From contig NZ_MSCP01000002.1 of the NCBI RefSeq assembly GCF_002954715.1, positions 127,010-191,009 of the forward strand: a stretch of 64,000 nucleotides of DNA, in the 5' to 3' direction. Of the stretch, positions 54,399 to 62,241 are shown one piece after another; the stretch's first letter is position 1; each line of letters starts with the position of its first letter. The notes under the pieces are model-generated. The model was given only the letters and a program-made list of their open reading frames with translations. It made no database searches and was not told the origin of the DNA. The DNA comes from Aliivibrio sifiae. GTDB taxonomy: Bacteria; Pseudomonadota; Gammaproteobacteria; Enterobacterales; Vibrionaceae. The translations under genes were made by a program, and so were the position numbers.

Positions 54399-55040
54399 TT
54401 AACAGAGTTGAAAAAATTGACTGATTTCTTGCCCTGTTGCGACTTCTCTGTGACTTTCTTTTATTAACCAATTTAATGGATTTCTCACCCAAGGTTGAGG
54501 ATCTTTTACAGGAAAGTCATCTACACAACGTAATCCAACAACATTCCAACCTTGTTGCTTACAGGTATTGATGCAGCGTTTCGCATGCCAAGATTGGGCA
54601 ACGACCACAACATTACGTGAATGAATGTTGTTTAAGGCCTTACGCGCAATATCTGTGGTGGTTTGGTAATCCTTATTTTCAATAACACTGATTTGTCTGT
54701 CTTTAGGGAAGTGGAGTGCAATTTCTTGTTGAAGTTGTACATGTATATTGGGATGTAAATGCTGGATATTTGCAGCCAGTTCACTTAGTTGAATGTTTAC
54801 ATCAGGGCTGTCACCAAATGAGAAGGCAATTAAAGTGTCAGCTTGATTTAGATCCCCAAAAGGTATTAGAAACGGTTGACCTAAAGCAAGGTAATTTTCT
54901 AAGCGTTGTTTTGATGGTATTGGTAGTTGGTATGATGGATTACAGTAGCTAAATACTTGAGGATTAAGGCGTAAGGAAGAAGCAAAATCGTGGTGGATTT
55001 TGATATCAGAGTTTGAAAAGTAATTCATAAGATCACGCAT
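54399..55040 (-). CDS. DUF218/YdcF-like protein
   Basis: A 213-aa soluble protein with a YdcF/ElyC-like look: TLIAFSFGDSPDVNIQLSELAANI (nucleotide-like loop and helix) and, later, YQTTTDIARKALNNIHSRNVVVVAQSWHAKRCINTCKQQGWNVVG, where the His in SWHAKR fits the conserved His-Arg pair of the family. The C-terminal part is specific. DUF218 proteins are thought to bind nucleotide or sulphate-like ligands; some act in envelope maintenance. No signal peptide or TM is seen. The family assignment is moderate. Confidence 0.6.
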   Translation of the reverse strand: MRDLMNYFSNSDIKIHHDFASSLRLNPQVFSYCNPSYQLPIPSKQRLENYLALGQPFLIPFGDLNQADTLIAFSFGDSPDVNIQLSELAANIQHLHPNIHVQLQQEIALHFPKDRQISVIENKDYQTTTDIARKALNNIHSRNVVVVAQSWHAKRCINTCKQQGWNVVGLRCVDDFPVKDPQPWVRNPLNWLIKESHREVATGQEISQFFQLC

Positions 55041-55515
55041 TGCTTTATCCTTTTGAAAGAATGATAGCCACTGAGATTAACAATCCGTTGTTATATAATT
55101 AAGGCTAACAATGAAGCGATATTATGAGTAGAAATTAATCAACTAATGCGCTTTAATCTTATAAATTAAACTTTATTTTTGTAAGGTTATTTTGTTGTCA
55201 GAATTTATATTATTTAAAAAATCCATAGTATCACTTACTCTTATTGCTACATGGCTAGAAATAAGAATTAAAAATGGAAAGGTAATGTAACTTTGGGAGG
55301 TCAAAATTTAATGATCATAAATCAAGATGAAAACACTTAAACTAATGAACGTAATGTGATGAACGCCTCTTTTATAAAATAATTACATTGATAGCTAGGG
55401 TGTAAGTGAATACATTTATTCACATAGCTTATAAAAACTATTAACTCTAAAAATAAAATATCACACCAATTTCAAACCATTTTTGAGACGTTTTATTTAA
55501 ATAGAGGAAAGTCAC
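55041..55515. other. Intergenic region before the uncharacterised gene pair
   Basis: 475 bp without a gene of any size on either strand; very AT-rich. It contains a perfect operator-like inverted repeat GTGAATA-N4-TATTCAC at 55406-55423, 93 bp before the next start codon. A nine-codon frame at 55311 with GGGAGG upstream was seen but is too short to call. Confidence 0.45.
55406..55423. promoter_or_regulatory. Palindromic operator-like site
   Basis: GTGAATA / TATTCAC arms with a CATT spacer. The half-sites resemble CRP half-sites, but the spacing (10 bp between GTGA and TCAC) does not fit CRP, so another regulator is likelier. Confidence 0.35.
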
Positions 55516-55809
55516 ATGGCTAAGTATCAATTTTTTTGCATCCCTAATAGCGATCGCAAGCAATATACCTTTCTTGATATGAGTTCAAGCACATTTCTAC
55601 GAGAGAAAACCGCGATATTAGATCAAGGTTTTGAGGTCGAAGATGATGTCATCTATGCCGATACTCCAGAAGAAGCGGTTGAAAAATTCAAATCAAACTT
55701 TATTTATGCTGTTGATGAATATGGCAAAACGAATCCTAGCTATGGTTTTGCTGTGTTTTTCCAATCCCTTTATAAAATGATTTTTACTAAGAAAGTAAAT
55801 AATAAATAA
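55516..55809 (+). CDS. Uncharacterised protein, 97 aa
   Basis: A 97-aa soluble protein I do not recognise. It has an alternating hydrophobic N-terminal strand (YQFFCIPNSDRKQYTFLDM), a charged middle (VEDDVIYADTPEEAVEKFK, helix-like) and an aromatic C terminus. AGAGGAAAG precedes ATG 55516. It lies 14 bp upstream of a two-TM protein gene, so the two are co-transcribed, probably under the palindromic site upstream. The gene has normal codon use and a clear ribosome site, so it is likely real. Confidence 0.7.
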   Translation: MAKYQFFCIPNSDRKQYTFLDMSSSTFLREKTAILDQGFEVEDDVIYADTPEEAVEKFKSNFIYAVDEYGKTNPSYGFAVFFQSLYKMIFTKKVNNK

Positions 55810-55823
55810 GAAGGGTGAGAGTT

Positions 55824-56249
55824 ATGGATAACATATTGTTTGAATCGGAAAAATTTAAATTAACAAGGACGAATTTCACTTATCAAGGACATAAAGAAGA
55901 AATAGAAAATATCTTAAGTCTGAATGTTATTGAATGGAGTAAAAAAGATCGAATCAAGTATGGAATGGGGCTGGGTATTTTCAGTATTATTATGTTTTAT
56001 ACTATTGGTTGGTTTTTAATATTACCTGTACTTGGGGCTCTAAGTGAGGATTTTTCATCATATTTTGTTGAAGCAACAACGTCTGTCGTATTTATCTTTT
56101 TCAGTGTGTTAGGTTACCTTTCTCGTAAAGGGTATACATTAGAATTAGAACGCAGTAATGGGAACAAAGGTACGATTGGAAAGAGTATTAAACGGTCTGA
56201 TTTTGACCCGTTGCTCTTGGCGTTTATGCAAGCTAAAGCATCAAAATAG
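55824..56249 (+). CDS. Uncharacterised two-TM membrane protein, 141 aa
   Basis: A 141-aa protein starting at ATG 55824 with AAGGG about 9 nt upstream (an in-frame GTG at 55815 is the alternative). A charged N-terminal domain of about 50 residues, with YQGHKEEIENILSLNVIEW, precedes two membrane segments (about 56-78 and 89-110). A short basic tail with SNGNKGTIGKSIKRSDF follows. No family recognised; it resembles small signalling-linked membrane proteins with a PH-like N terminus, but that is speculation. It is the second gene of a pair and overlaps the convergent gene by 9 bp. Confidence 0.7.
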   Translation: MDNILFESEKFKLTRTNFTYQGHKEEIENILSLNVIEWSKKDRIKYGMGLGIFSIIMFYTIGWFLILPVLGALSEDFSSYFVEATTSVVFIFFSVLGYLSRKGYTLELERSNGNKGTIGKSIKRSDFDPLLLAFMQAKASK

Positions 56250-56726
56250 GTCGTCGAATGATAACTGAAGATGGTGCATGAAAATCACCCCCTTTGAGTC
56301 AGGCACAATCCCGTTTACGAGAGATATGGAGATTGTGTCTGTTACAGGGTAAGAAAGAGTAAGTTGAGGGATTAAATAAAGGCTAATGTCGTCATTAATA
56401 TAAGTAATTATTTGTTCTTGTTCATAGCCTGTTACTACACCAACCATCGCTCCTAAACGAAATGACAACTTCTGTATTTTAAGGTCATTATCCATTCTAA
56501 AGTTCCAGCCAATAAGAGTGGAGTTATTATTATAAGAATTGATAAAATGAGCAGCACTAAAGCCATTGTTAATGCTAAAACCAATCAGTTTATGATTTTC
56601 ATTATAATCATAGTTTCGGTCTACATGATGGTTACTGTAGCCTAAAAAAGCAATTTGAAGTGACACTGCAGAAGCGCCAAATGAATATAAAAATAAACAA
56701 AAGCTACATATTGAAATCCATTTCAT
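56241..56726 (-). CDS. Small exported beta-barrel-like protein
   Basis: A 161-aa protein with a signal peptide (about 1-20, GASA) and alternating, aromatic-rich beta segments (SLQIAFLGYSNHHVDRNYDYNE, LIGFSINNGFSAAHFINSYNNNSTLIGWNF). The C terminus is Phe (LSFDDLF), as in outer-membrane barrels. The NGFSAAHFINSY stretch recalls PagP-like and phage-associated small proteins, without a firm match. Its 3' end overlaps the convergent membrane-protein gene by 9 bp. Possible role: small outer-membrane barrel or periplasmic enzyme. Confidence 0.6.
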   Translation of the reverse strand: MKWISICSFCLFLYSFGASAVSLQIAFLGYSNHHVDRNYDYNENHKLIGFSINNGFSAAHFINSYNNNSTLIGWNFRMDNDLKIQKLSFRLGAMVGVVTGYEQEQIITYINDDISLYLIPQLTLSYPVTDTISISLVNGIVPDSKGVIFMHHLQLSFDDLF

Positions 56727-56795
56727 ATTATTCCCTAAGTTAAGAGCTATGAAATATAATAATAGTCAGAAAATATTGATTTTGCTTAATTTTTG

Positions 56796-56903
56796 CTATG
56801 CAATAAAAATCACATGCCCACAAATACAGTACCAAATACAGCTTGTTTCGCTATAAAACCACTCTTGATGTTGACGGCAGCATGGGCAAACTAACTTATT
56901 CAT
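56796..56903 (-). CDS. Cys-rich microprotein, 35 aa, zinc-knuckle type
   Basis: A short frame on the minus strand from ATG 56903, with AGAGGA ending 3-4 nt upstream. The protein has knuckles VCPCCRQH (5-12) and YCICGH (25-30) spaced like a zinc ribbon, plus another Cys at 22. The C terminus is hydrophobic. It lies upstream of and in the same direction as the beta-barrel-like gene (69-bp gap). A zinc-binding role is inferred only from the Cys pattern. It is too short for standard gene callers. Confidence 0.55.
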   Translation of the reverse strand: MNKLVCPCCRQHQEWFYSETSCIWYCICGHVIFIA

Positions 56904-57162
56904 ATATCCTCTATCATTCTTATTATTTATAGATTCAGTATGGGATCTATTTATGTTTAATCAAACCAATATCTGGGTTCGTCGGGCTCATTTAGACGTA
57001 AGCAACATTTATATGTAATTGTTACAAATAATGGTCAGGATATTTGATTTTTCGTCGTATTTTTATGTGCAAATTGCTCATGATTTTGGCCGCAGTCACA
57101 TTATATATACCTTGTTATGTTTAAAATGAGTGACCGAAAAGAAATTTGCTCAAGGAGGAGTT

Positions 57163-57285
57163 ATGTTGATATCGGAAGGGTTAAGTCCACTAACAGAGTT
57201 GGTTATTTGGATGAGCTACGCAGTGACTATTGTTTTAGCAGTACTTGCTGTTGGTATCGTACTTGAACTCAATAAAAAGGAATAA
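57163..57285 (+). CDS. Microprotein, 40 aa, single-TM
   Basis: A short frame with excellent translation and termination signals. AAGGAGG ends 4 nt before ATG 57163, a near-perfect Shine-Dalgarno. The protein is MLISEGLSPLTELVIW followed by a membrane segment (about 14-36) and the tail ELNKKE. A strong hairpin terminator (57306-57338) follows 20 bp after the stop codon. Such monocistronic small membrane proteins often regulate larger membrane partners. No family recognised. Confidence 0.75.
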   Translation: MLISEGLSPLTELVIWMSYAVTIVLAVLAVGIVLELNKKE

Positions 57286-57305
57286 TCTTCCTTCTTATTT
57301 TATAT

Positions 57306-57338
57306 AAAGCACCTTATTTTAGAAAGGTGCTTTTTTAG
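57306..57338. terminator. Terminator after the 40-aa microprotein
   Basis: The stem AAAGCACCTT / AAGGTGCTTT with a short loop and T-run lies between the microprotein gene and the convergent chemoreceptor gene, and can serve both. Confidence 0.85.
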
Positions 57339-57352
57339 TTATGTATGAAGGG

Positions 57353-59134
57353 CTAACTTGTTTTAAATTGTGAAACTTGCTCTTTCATTTCTTCTGCTTG
57401 CTTTGCAACCTGTTGGATCTCTGTAAGGCAAGCTTGCGCAGAATGAATATTACTTTCGGTTAAATCATTGAGTTCTGTGATGGTCTGGCTAACTTCATTC
57501 GTTGTTGTATTTTGCTCTTCAATCGCAGATGCAATTTGGATTGATGAATCAGAAATCGTCGCCATATCAATAATTATTTTATTTAAGATAGCTTCTGCGC
57601 TGCTTGCTTTTTCTACTGAATTTTCACCTTGTATACTGCACTGTTCAATATTGGTGACGACTTTGTCTGTTTGGGTTTGAATTGATTCAATGATAGCTCG
57701 AATCTCTTCAGTGGATGCCTGAGTTCGAGTTGCAAGAGATCGTACTTCATCTGCAACAACAGCAAATCCGCGTCCTTGCTCACCTGCGCGAGCGGCTTCA
57801 ATCGCGGCGTTTAGAGCAAGTAAGTTAGTTTGTTCAGCAATGCTTTGAATCATTTCGACAACACTACCCACCTGACCAACAAATTCACTTAAACGAGATA
57901 TATCGGCTTGGCTTGAAGATAAGGTGCCAGATAGTTGAGAGATCTCTTGAGATGCGGCCTGAAGTACGGCTTGACCTTCGGTGGCATTTTGATGAGATTG
58001 GGTGGCATTGGTCGCTGCTGCTTCTGTGTTATTTGCAATTTCAGCAACGGTTAAGCTCATTTCATTTACAGCCGTTGCCATCATCATTGTATGTTGTGAT
58101 TGCATGTCAAAATCGCGTAATACACCTTCTAATTGAGTTCGCATTTCTGATGCACTTCCAGCTAAGTTGATAGATTTGAGTTGAGAATCACCAACTAAAG
58201 ACTGAATTTTGTCTAATAAAACGTTAAAGCTTAGACCAATTTGACTGATCTCATCATTACTCATATTTTCAGTGCGAAGCGCGATATTATTAGTGTCTGT
58301 AATTTTTTTTATTACATTGGCTTGGTTTGTAATACGACGAACAATAACTAAGGATAAAGCAATAGAAAGTGAGATTAGTGAAATAATTAATAGGGCTGAG
58401 ACAATGTATTGTTGCCAGTTTAGATAAGTAAGATGCTCATTCACTTTTTCATCAAGTTCTTTGGCAAGCAAAGAGAAGTTTTGCTCTACCTCAGCAGAGT
58501 GTAAGCGAGTTTGTCCTTTTAGGCCTTGATCGTATTTTAACCCTAGCTTGGTTTTTTGTTGAATAATTGAGTTTGCATAAGAGGCTAAATTAAATAATTC
58601 CCCCGCATAATTTGCCGTTGTAATCGGTATACCTTTTGCGATGCTGTCATCAAAAAAGAGTATTCCCTCTAGTAAAGTGACGTTCTGTTGGCGAAACGCT
58701 TTAGAGAAAAGCCCTTTTCTATTATCGTAATATTTCCCGAGTAAGCCATCTTTTTGGGTAAGACCAAGCTCTTGATAGGCAGAGACTAAATTCATAAACG
58801 TTACTTTATATTCTTCAAGTTCATTTTGGATGATGTCTTTTCGATTAAGGACGATTCCAAAGCTATCAAGAATATGAGAAATTTCTTGGTTCTTGTTGAT
58901 AAATACCTGAGAGTTTTTTTCAAAAGTGGAGAGGTATTTTAAATTCATTCGAGCCATAAAATCTTTTTCATTGCGGCGCATATTTAACAGGCTGATTTCT
59001 AATTCAGCTAAGTCGAGGCGAGCCTGACTCAGTTGGTTGGAGTCTTGAGTAATTTTATATGCATATCCAAGTGTAAAAATCATGCCTAGCACACCAACAA
59101 GGCACAAAGAATAAAGTATGTGTTTAATTTTCAT
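57353..59134 (-). CDS. Methyl-accepting chemotaxis protein (HBM-type sensor)
   Basis: A 593-aa chemoreceptor. TM1 about 6-25; a long helical periplasmic domain (about 30-240) with [23 protein letters not shown] and repeated helices, fitting the helical bimodular (HBM) kind; TM2 about 242-265; HAMP (about 266-325); and the signalling domain with [37 protein letters not shown]. The C terminus lacks a CheR-tethering pentapeptide, as usual for Vibrio receptors. It senses small molecules, possibly organic acids as in other HBM receptors, and controls CheA/flagella. It is monocistronic. Confidence 0.95.
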   Translation of the reverse strand: MKIKHILYSLCLVGVLGMIFTLGYAYKITQDSNQLSQARLDLAELEISLLNMRRNEKDFMARMNLKYLSTFEKNSQVFINKNQEISHILDSFGIVLNRKDIIQNELEEYKVTFMNLVSAYQELGLTQKDGLLGKYYDNRKGLFSKAFRQQNVTLLEGILFFDDSIAKGIPITTANYAGELFNLASYANSIIQQKTKLGLKYDQGLKGQTRLHSAEVEQNFSLLAKELDEKVNEHLTYLNWQQYIVSALLIISLISLSIALSLVIVRRITNQANVIKKITDTNNIALRTENMSNDEISQIGLSFNVLLDKIQSLVGDSQLKSINLAGSASEMRTQLEGVLRDFDMQSQHTMMMATAVNEMSLTVAEIANNTEAAATNATQSHQNATEGQAVLQAASQEISQLSGTLSSSQADISRLSEFVGQVGSVVEMIQSIAEQTNLLALNAAIEAARAGEQGRGFAVVADEVRSLATRTQASTEEIRAIIESIQTQTDKVVTNIEQCSIQGENSVEKASSAEAILNKIIIDMATISDSSIQIASAIEEQNTTTNEVSQTITELNDLTESNIHSAQACLTEIQQVAKQAEEMKEQVSQFKTS

Positions 59135-59393
59135 CTAATGATTATCCATAATATTGATTATTTTGCGACCATACGTGCTATTTTGTTAATTATCAATAGT
59201 GAGAATGCAATGGTGTGACGTATTTGGCTAGTTTATGGTTTGGCGTGTAAAGTGGTTTATTTTATATATAGGCTTATTACTTTAAAGGGTAATTAATAAA
59301 CTTGCCGTATATCATATAGATAATGTTTTTTAAATTATGCTATAGCTAAATGGCCTGTAAATAAGACCATTTAGTAAGGGGATTATATTTTTA

Positions 59394-60083
59394 TTACAGA
59401 ATTCGGTTATCACCACAGCTATAGGCAATGATTTGGCTTATTTCAGATAAACTACGACCAGATTCACTCTTCCATTGTGAAAATGCCTTATTTGCTGCTT
59501 GCTGTGCTCGTTTAGTATCTCGCCCGCTGTCTATAATTCCGCAATTACGTAAATGAGATTCTACATCTGATGATAAAATAAAAGTATCAACGCCCATTTG
59601 ACGTAAAGCGTATGCACCAGTATTTCCGCCTAAACGTTTCCCGTTTTTCTTTAAATATCCCCATAGACCAGTAATGTCATCACTCGGCCAGTTTGCGACC
59701 ATTTTTCCAAAAGATCCGTATTTAAGACTTGCAATATTAATCATCATTGCATTGGCAGGGACCGTCATTACTTTTGTTAAGTGGCGGATAATTCGAGGAT
59801 CTTGGGCTTTCTTTTCCCATGCTTCATCAGGTTGAAGTAATAATGGTTGAATTCGAAATTGGAAAAACACATCTTCAAATTCTGGCCATTTTTTGCGAAC
59901 TACATTCCATGAGATACCACATTGAAATACCTTTTCTGTAAATGCAGCCAACCAACGGTCATCTGGAATTGTCGCTATTTCTTGTGGAGATAATGGCTTA
60001 TGCAGTAGTTGTTCTAATTGTGCTTCTCCACCCTTACGTTCTGCTGCTCGTTGGTAGATGGATTCAAATTTTTCGATTGTCAT
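59394..60083 (-). CDS. DNA-3-methyladenine glycosylase I-like protein (Tag family)
   Basis: A 229-aa member of the Tag-type base-excision glycosylase family. The active-site segment is FTEKVFQCGISWNVVRKKWPEF (catalytic Glu, aromatic Trp), followed by the HhH-type core IIRHLTKVMTVPANAMMI and WGYLKKNGKRLGGNTGAYALRQMGVDTFILSSDVESHLRNCGI. The N-terminal Cys of the Tag zinc snap is not present at the start (MTIEKFESIYQRAAERKGG), and the protein is longer than E. coli Tag (187 aa), so it is a divergent branch that may lack the zinc site. It would excise alkylated adenine. It is divergent from a Gfo/Idh/MocA oxidoreductase gene. Confidence 0.85.
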   Translation of the reverse strand: MTIEKFESIYQRAAERKGGEAQLEQLLHKPLSPQEIATIPDDRWLAAFTEKVFQCGISWNVVRKKWPEFEDVFFQFRIQPLLLQPDEAWEKKAQDPRIIRHLTKVMTVPANAMMINIASLKYGSFGKMVANWPSDDITGLWGYLKKNGKRLGGNTGAYALRQMGVDTFILSSDVESHLRNCGIIDSGRDTKRAQQAANKAFSQWKSESGRSLSEISQIIAYSCGDNRIL

Positions 60084-60172
60084 GGTGTTCTCATCTAAAA
60101 GAGGCGATGGGGAGATTGAACCATAAATGGCAATTTTTTTGTATGATTTGTAATGAATTTTTCTCCAATAAC

Positions 60173-60197
60173 TTTTAACATTCCAAGAATGTTAAAA
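60173..60197. promoter_or_regulatory. Perfect inverted repeat in divergent promoter
   Basis: TTTTAACATT-N5-AATGTTAAAA, 10-bp arms, lies between the Tag-like and Gfo/Idh/MocA genes, 41 bp before the latter's start. Operator function is inferred from symmetry and position. Confidence 0.5.
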
Positions 60198-60238
60198 TAA
60201 TTTAAATTATACTGAAAAAAGAATAAATAAGGACAGAC

Positions 60239-61168
60239 ATGAAAATTGGAATCATCGGTTTAGGGGATATTGCGCAAAAGGCTTATTTACCTATTATTAC
60301 TCAGCGTCAAGATGTTCACCCTGTATTTTGTACTCGAAATGCAGATACATTAAAACAGTTATCATCGAAATACAGAGTGGATCAGATTTGTCGTGATTAC
60401 CAACAATTGCTTGGTATGGGGGTTGATGCGGTGATGATCCATGCTGCAACCAACGTTCATTTTGATATTGCTTCTTTTTTCTTAAAAAATGGCATTCCAA
60501 CATTTGTAGATAAACCATTAGCCGATTCAGCTGAAGAGGTTGAACAACTTTACGCTATTGCTGCACAACAAAACCAACCACTTTATGTTGGTTTTAATCG
60601 TCGTCATATTCCGCTTTATAATCAGTCTTTACCTGAGCTTGCGAAGGGAAAAGTGGGAGATTTAAGATCGTTTCGTTGGGAAAAGCATCGCCACGATCTT
60701 CCTGGAGATCTTCGCACGTTTATTTTTGATGATTTCATTCATCCTCTTGATAGCATTAACCTTAATGCTCAATCATCAGTTGATGATCTTTATATTACTC
60801 ATCAACAAAAAGGGAACCAGTTGTCGAGATTGGATGTGCAATGGCAAGCAGGGAACACACTTTTACATGCATCAATGGACCGAAATTTTGGTATTACTAC
60901 TGAGCGAGTCTCAGCAAGTTATGATAACTGTGCGTATGAATTTTCCTCTTTTACAGAAGGGAAAGTGTGGAAGAATAGTAGCGAACAAAAACTTAACTTG
61001 AAAGATTGGACTCCGATGCTTGCTAGTAAGGGGTTTGATAATATGCTTAAAGATTGGATTACAGTGATTGAAAAAGGCAGTATGGCGACTCATGTTATTG
61101 ACCGTAATATAGCAAGCCACCAGTTAGCTGAACGTATTTATCAAAAAATACGTAATCAAATTAAATAA
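60239..61168 (+). CDS. Gfo/Idh/MocA-family oxidoreductase (MviM-like)
   Basis: A 309-aa NAD(P)-dependent sugar-type oxidoreductase. The Rossmann motif GIIGLGDIAQKAYLP at the N terminus resembles the YceM/MviM group, followed by HAATNVHFDIASFFLKNGIPTFVDKPLADSAEE with the family's EKP-like Lys (DKPL). NRRHIPLYNQS and an Asp/His segment (FIFDDFIHPLDSIN) give the likely catalytic residues of the C-terminal domain. Function in the group is largely unknown. It is followed 50 bp later by a LysR gene on the same strand and is divergent from the Tag-like gene; a palindromic site upstream may control it. Confidence 0.9.
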   Translation: MKIGIIGLGDIAQKAYLPIITQRQDVHPVFCTRNADTLKQLSSKYRVDQICRDYQQLLGMGVDAVMIHAATNVHFDIASFFLKNGIPTFVDKPLADSAEEVEQLYAIAAQQNQPLYVGFNRRHIPLYNQSLPELAKGKVGDLRSFRWEKHRHDLPGDLRTFIFDDFIHPLDSINLNAQSSVDDLYITHQQKGNQLSRLDVQWQAGNTLLHASMDRNFGITTERVSASYDNCAYEFSSFTEGKVWKNSSEQKLNLKDWTPMLASKGFDNMLKDWITVIEKGSMATHVIDRNIASHQLAERIYQKIRNQIK

Positions 61169-61218
61169 TCGCACTCAGATTTCGGGCACTTTACTTCTAT
61201 AGAATAAAAGGAACATTC

Positions 61219-62190
61219 ATGTCACTGGTTAATCAGCTCTCGCTTTTTATTGATGTTGTGCAACAAGGCTCATTTACTAAAGCTGCGGCATTACATGATA
61301 TGGATAATTCGTCATTATCTAAGCAGATTAAAAAGCTAGAAACTGAGCTTGGAGTACAGCTGCTTAACCGTTCTACTCGTTCCTTCTCTTTAACTCCAGC
61401 AGGTGAAGAGATCTTAGAGCAAGCTCATAATTTAGTGAGCACTATTGGGCATGTGCAAACCATTGCTGATTCTTATCATGCAGAGCCAAAAGGACGTATC
61501 CGAATTACTGCGCCATTGCATATCGGACAACACTATCTGCAACCTGTAATTAGTCAATTTATGAAGCGCTATCCTGAAGTGGAGATCGTCCTTTTGATGG
61601 ATGATAAACGTTCAGATATCATTTCAGATCACTTCGATGTGGCTTTTCGATTAGGTCGATTAGATGACTCGAGTTTAATCGCGAAAAAAATTGCAGATAT
61701 TCGCGCTGTTGTATTAGCTTCCCATGATTTTATTGCTCAATATGGTGAGCCAAAAACACCTGAAGAGTTAGTGAGTCTACCTTCGGTAATTTACAGCAAT
61801 GGTTCATTGACTGTTGATGTTGTTAGATGCAGTGAAACACCAGATTCAGGTGTGTTTAATAATTATAAAATGAAAGGAAATTACAAGGTGAATGATGTAA
61901 GTACTTTGCTTACAGCAGTTCAAGATGGGTTAGGTTACGCTACGATAGCATCATCTAACTTGGCTCGTTCAATAGACGAAATGCAATTAACGCCATTATT
62001 AACAAATTACACTATTTGTAATCAAGGGTTAGCGGTTTATGCTATCTACCCACACAGACAGCAAACAGCTTTAGTTCGTGAGTTTATTGCAGCCGTTCAA
62101 TCTTATATTGGTGAATCACCACGCTGGGAGCAACACATCCCGAACTTTGACACCATGTACCAAATAAATAAGAACGTAATAAAAAAATAA
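61219..62190 (+). CDS. LysR-family regulator
   Basis: A 323-aa LysR-type regulator with HTH GSFTKAAALHDMDNSSLSKQIKKLETELGVQLLNRSTRSFSLTPAGEEI (about 17-67) and a CrgA/PBP2_8-like effector domain (FDVAFRLGRLDDSSLIAKKI). AAAGGAAC precedes ATG 61219. It follows the Gfo/Idh/MocA gene by 50 bp and converges on the old yellow enzyme gene. Targets are not evident; the neighbouring oxidoreductase genes are candidates. Confidence 0.93.
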   Translation: MSLVNQLSLFIDVVQQGSFTKAAALHDMDNSSLSKQIKKLETELGVQLLNRSTRSFSLTPAGEEILEQAHNLVSTIGHVQTIADSYHAEPKGRIRITAPLHIGQHYLQPVISQFMKRYPEVEIVLLMDDKRSDIISDHFDVAFRLGRLDDSSLIAKKIADIRAVVLASHDFIAQYGEPKTPEELVSLPSVIYSNGSLTVDVVRCSETPDSGVFNNYKMKGNYKVNDVSTLLTAVQDGLGYATIASSNLARSIDEMQLTPLLTNYTICNQGLAVYAIYPHRQQTALVREFIAAVQSYIGESPRWEQHIPNFDTMYQINKNVIKK

Positions 62191-62214
62191 CCCCACTCAA
62201 AAAAGCAGGGTTAT
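62187..62214. terminator. Hairpin between LysR and OYE genes
   Basis: The stem ATAACCC / GGGTTAT has a 14-nt A-rich loop between convergent genes, with an A-run to the left that gives a U-run on the minus strand. It partly overlaps the end of the LysR gene. Confidence 0.4.
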
Positions 62215-62241
62215 AGATTATTTTCAATAAGATAGGCTTAC

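Noticed and set aside
55311-55340. Nine-codon frame preceded by GGGAGG
   Set aside because: The spacing to the ATG is about 13 nt and the peptide is too short to support.
56953-57018. 21-codon frame between the Cys-rich peptide and the 40-aa microprotein
   Set aside because: The ribosome site is weak and no domain or hydrophobic pattern is visible.
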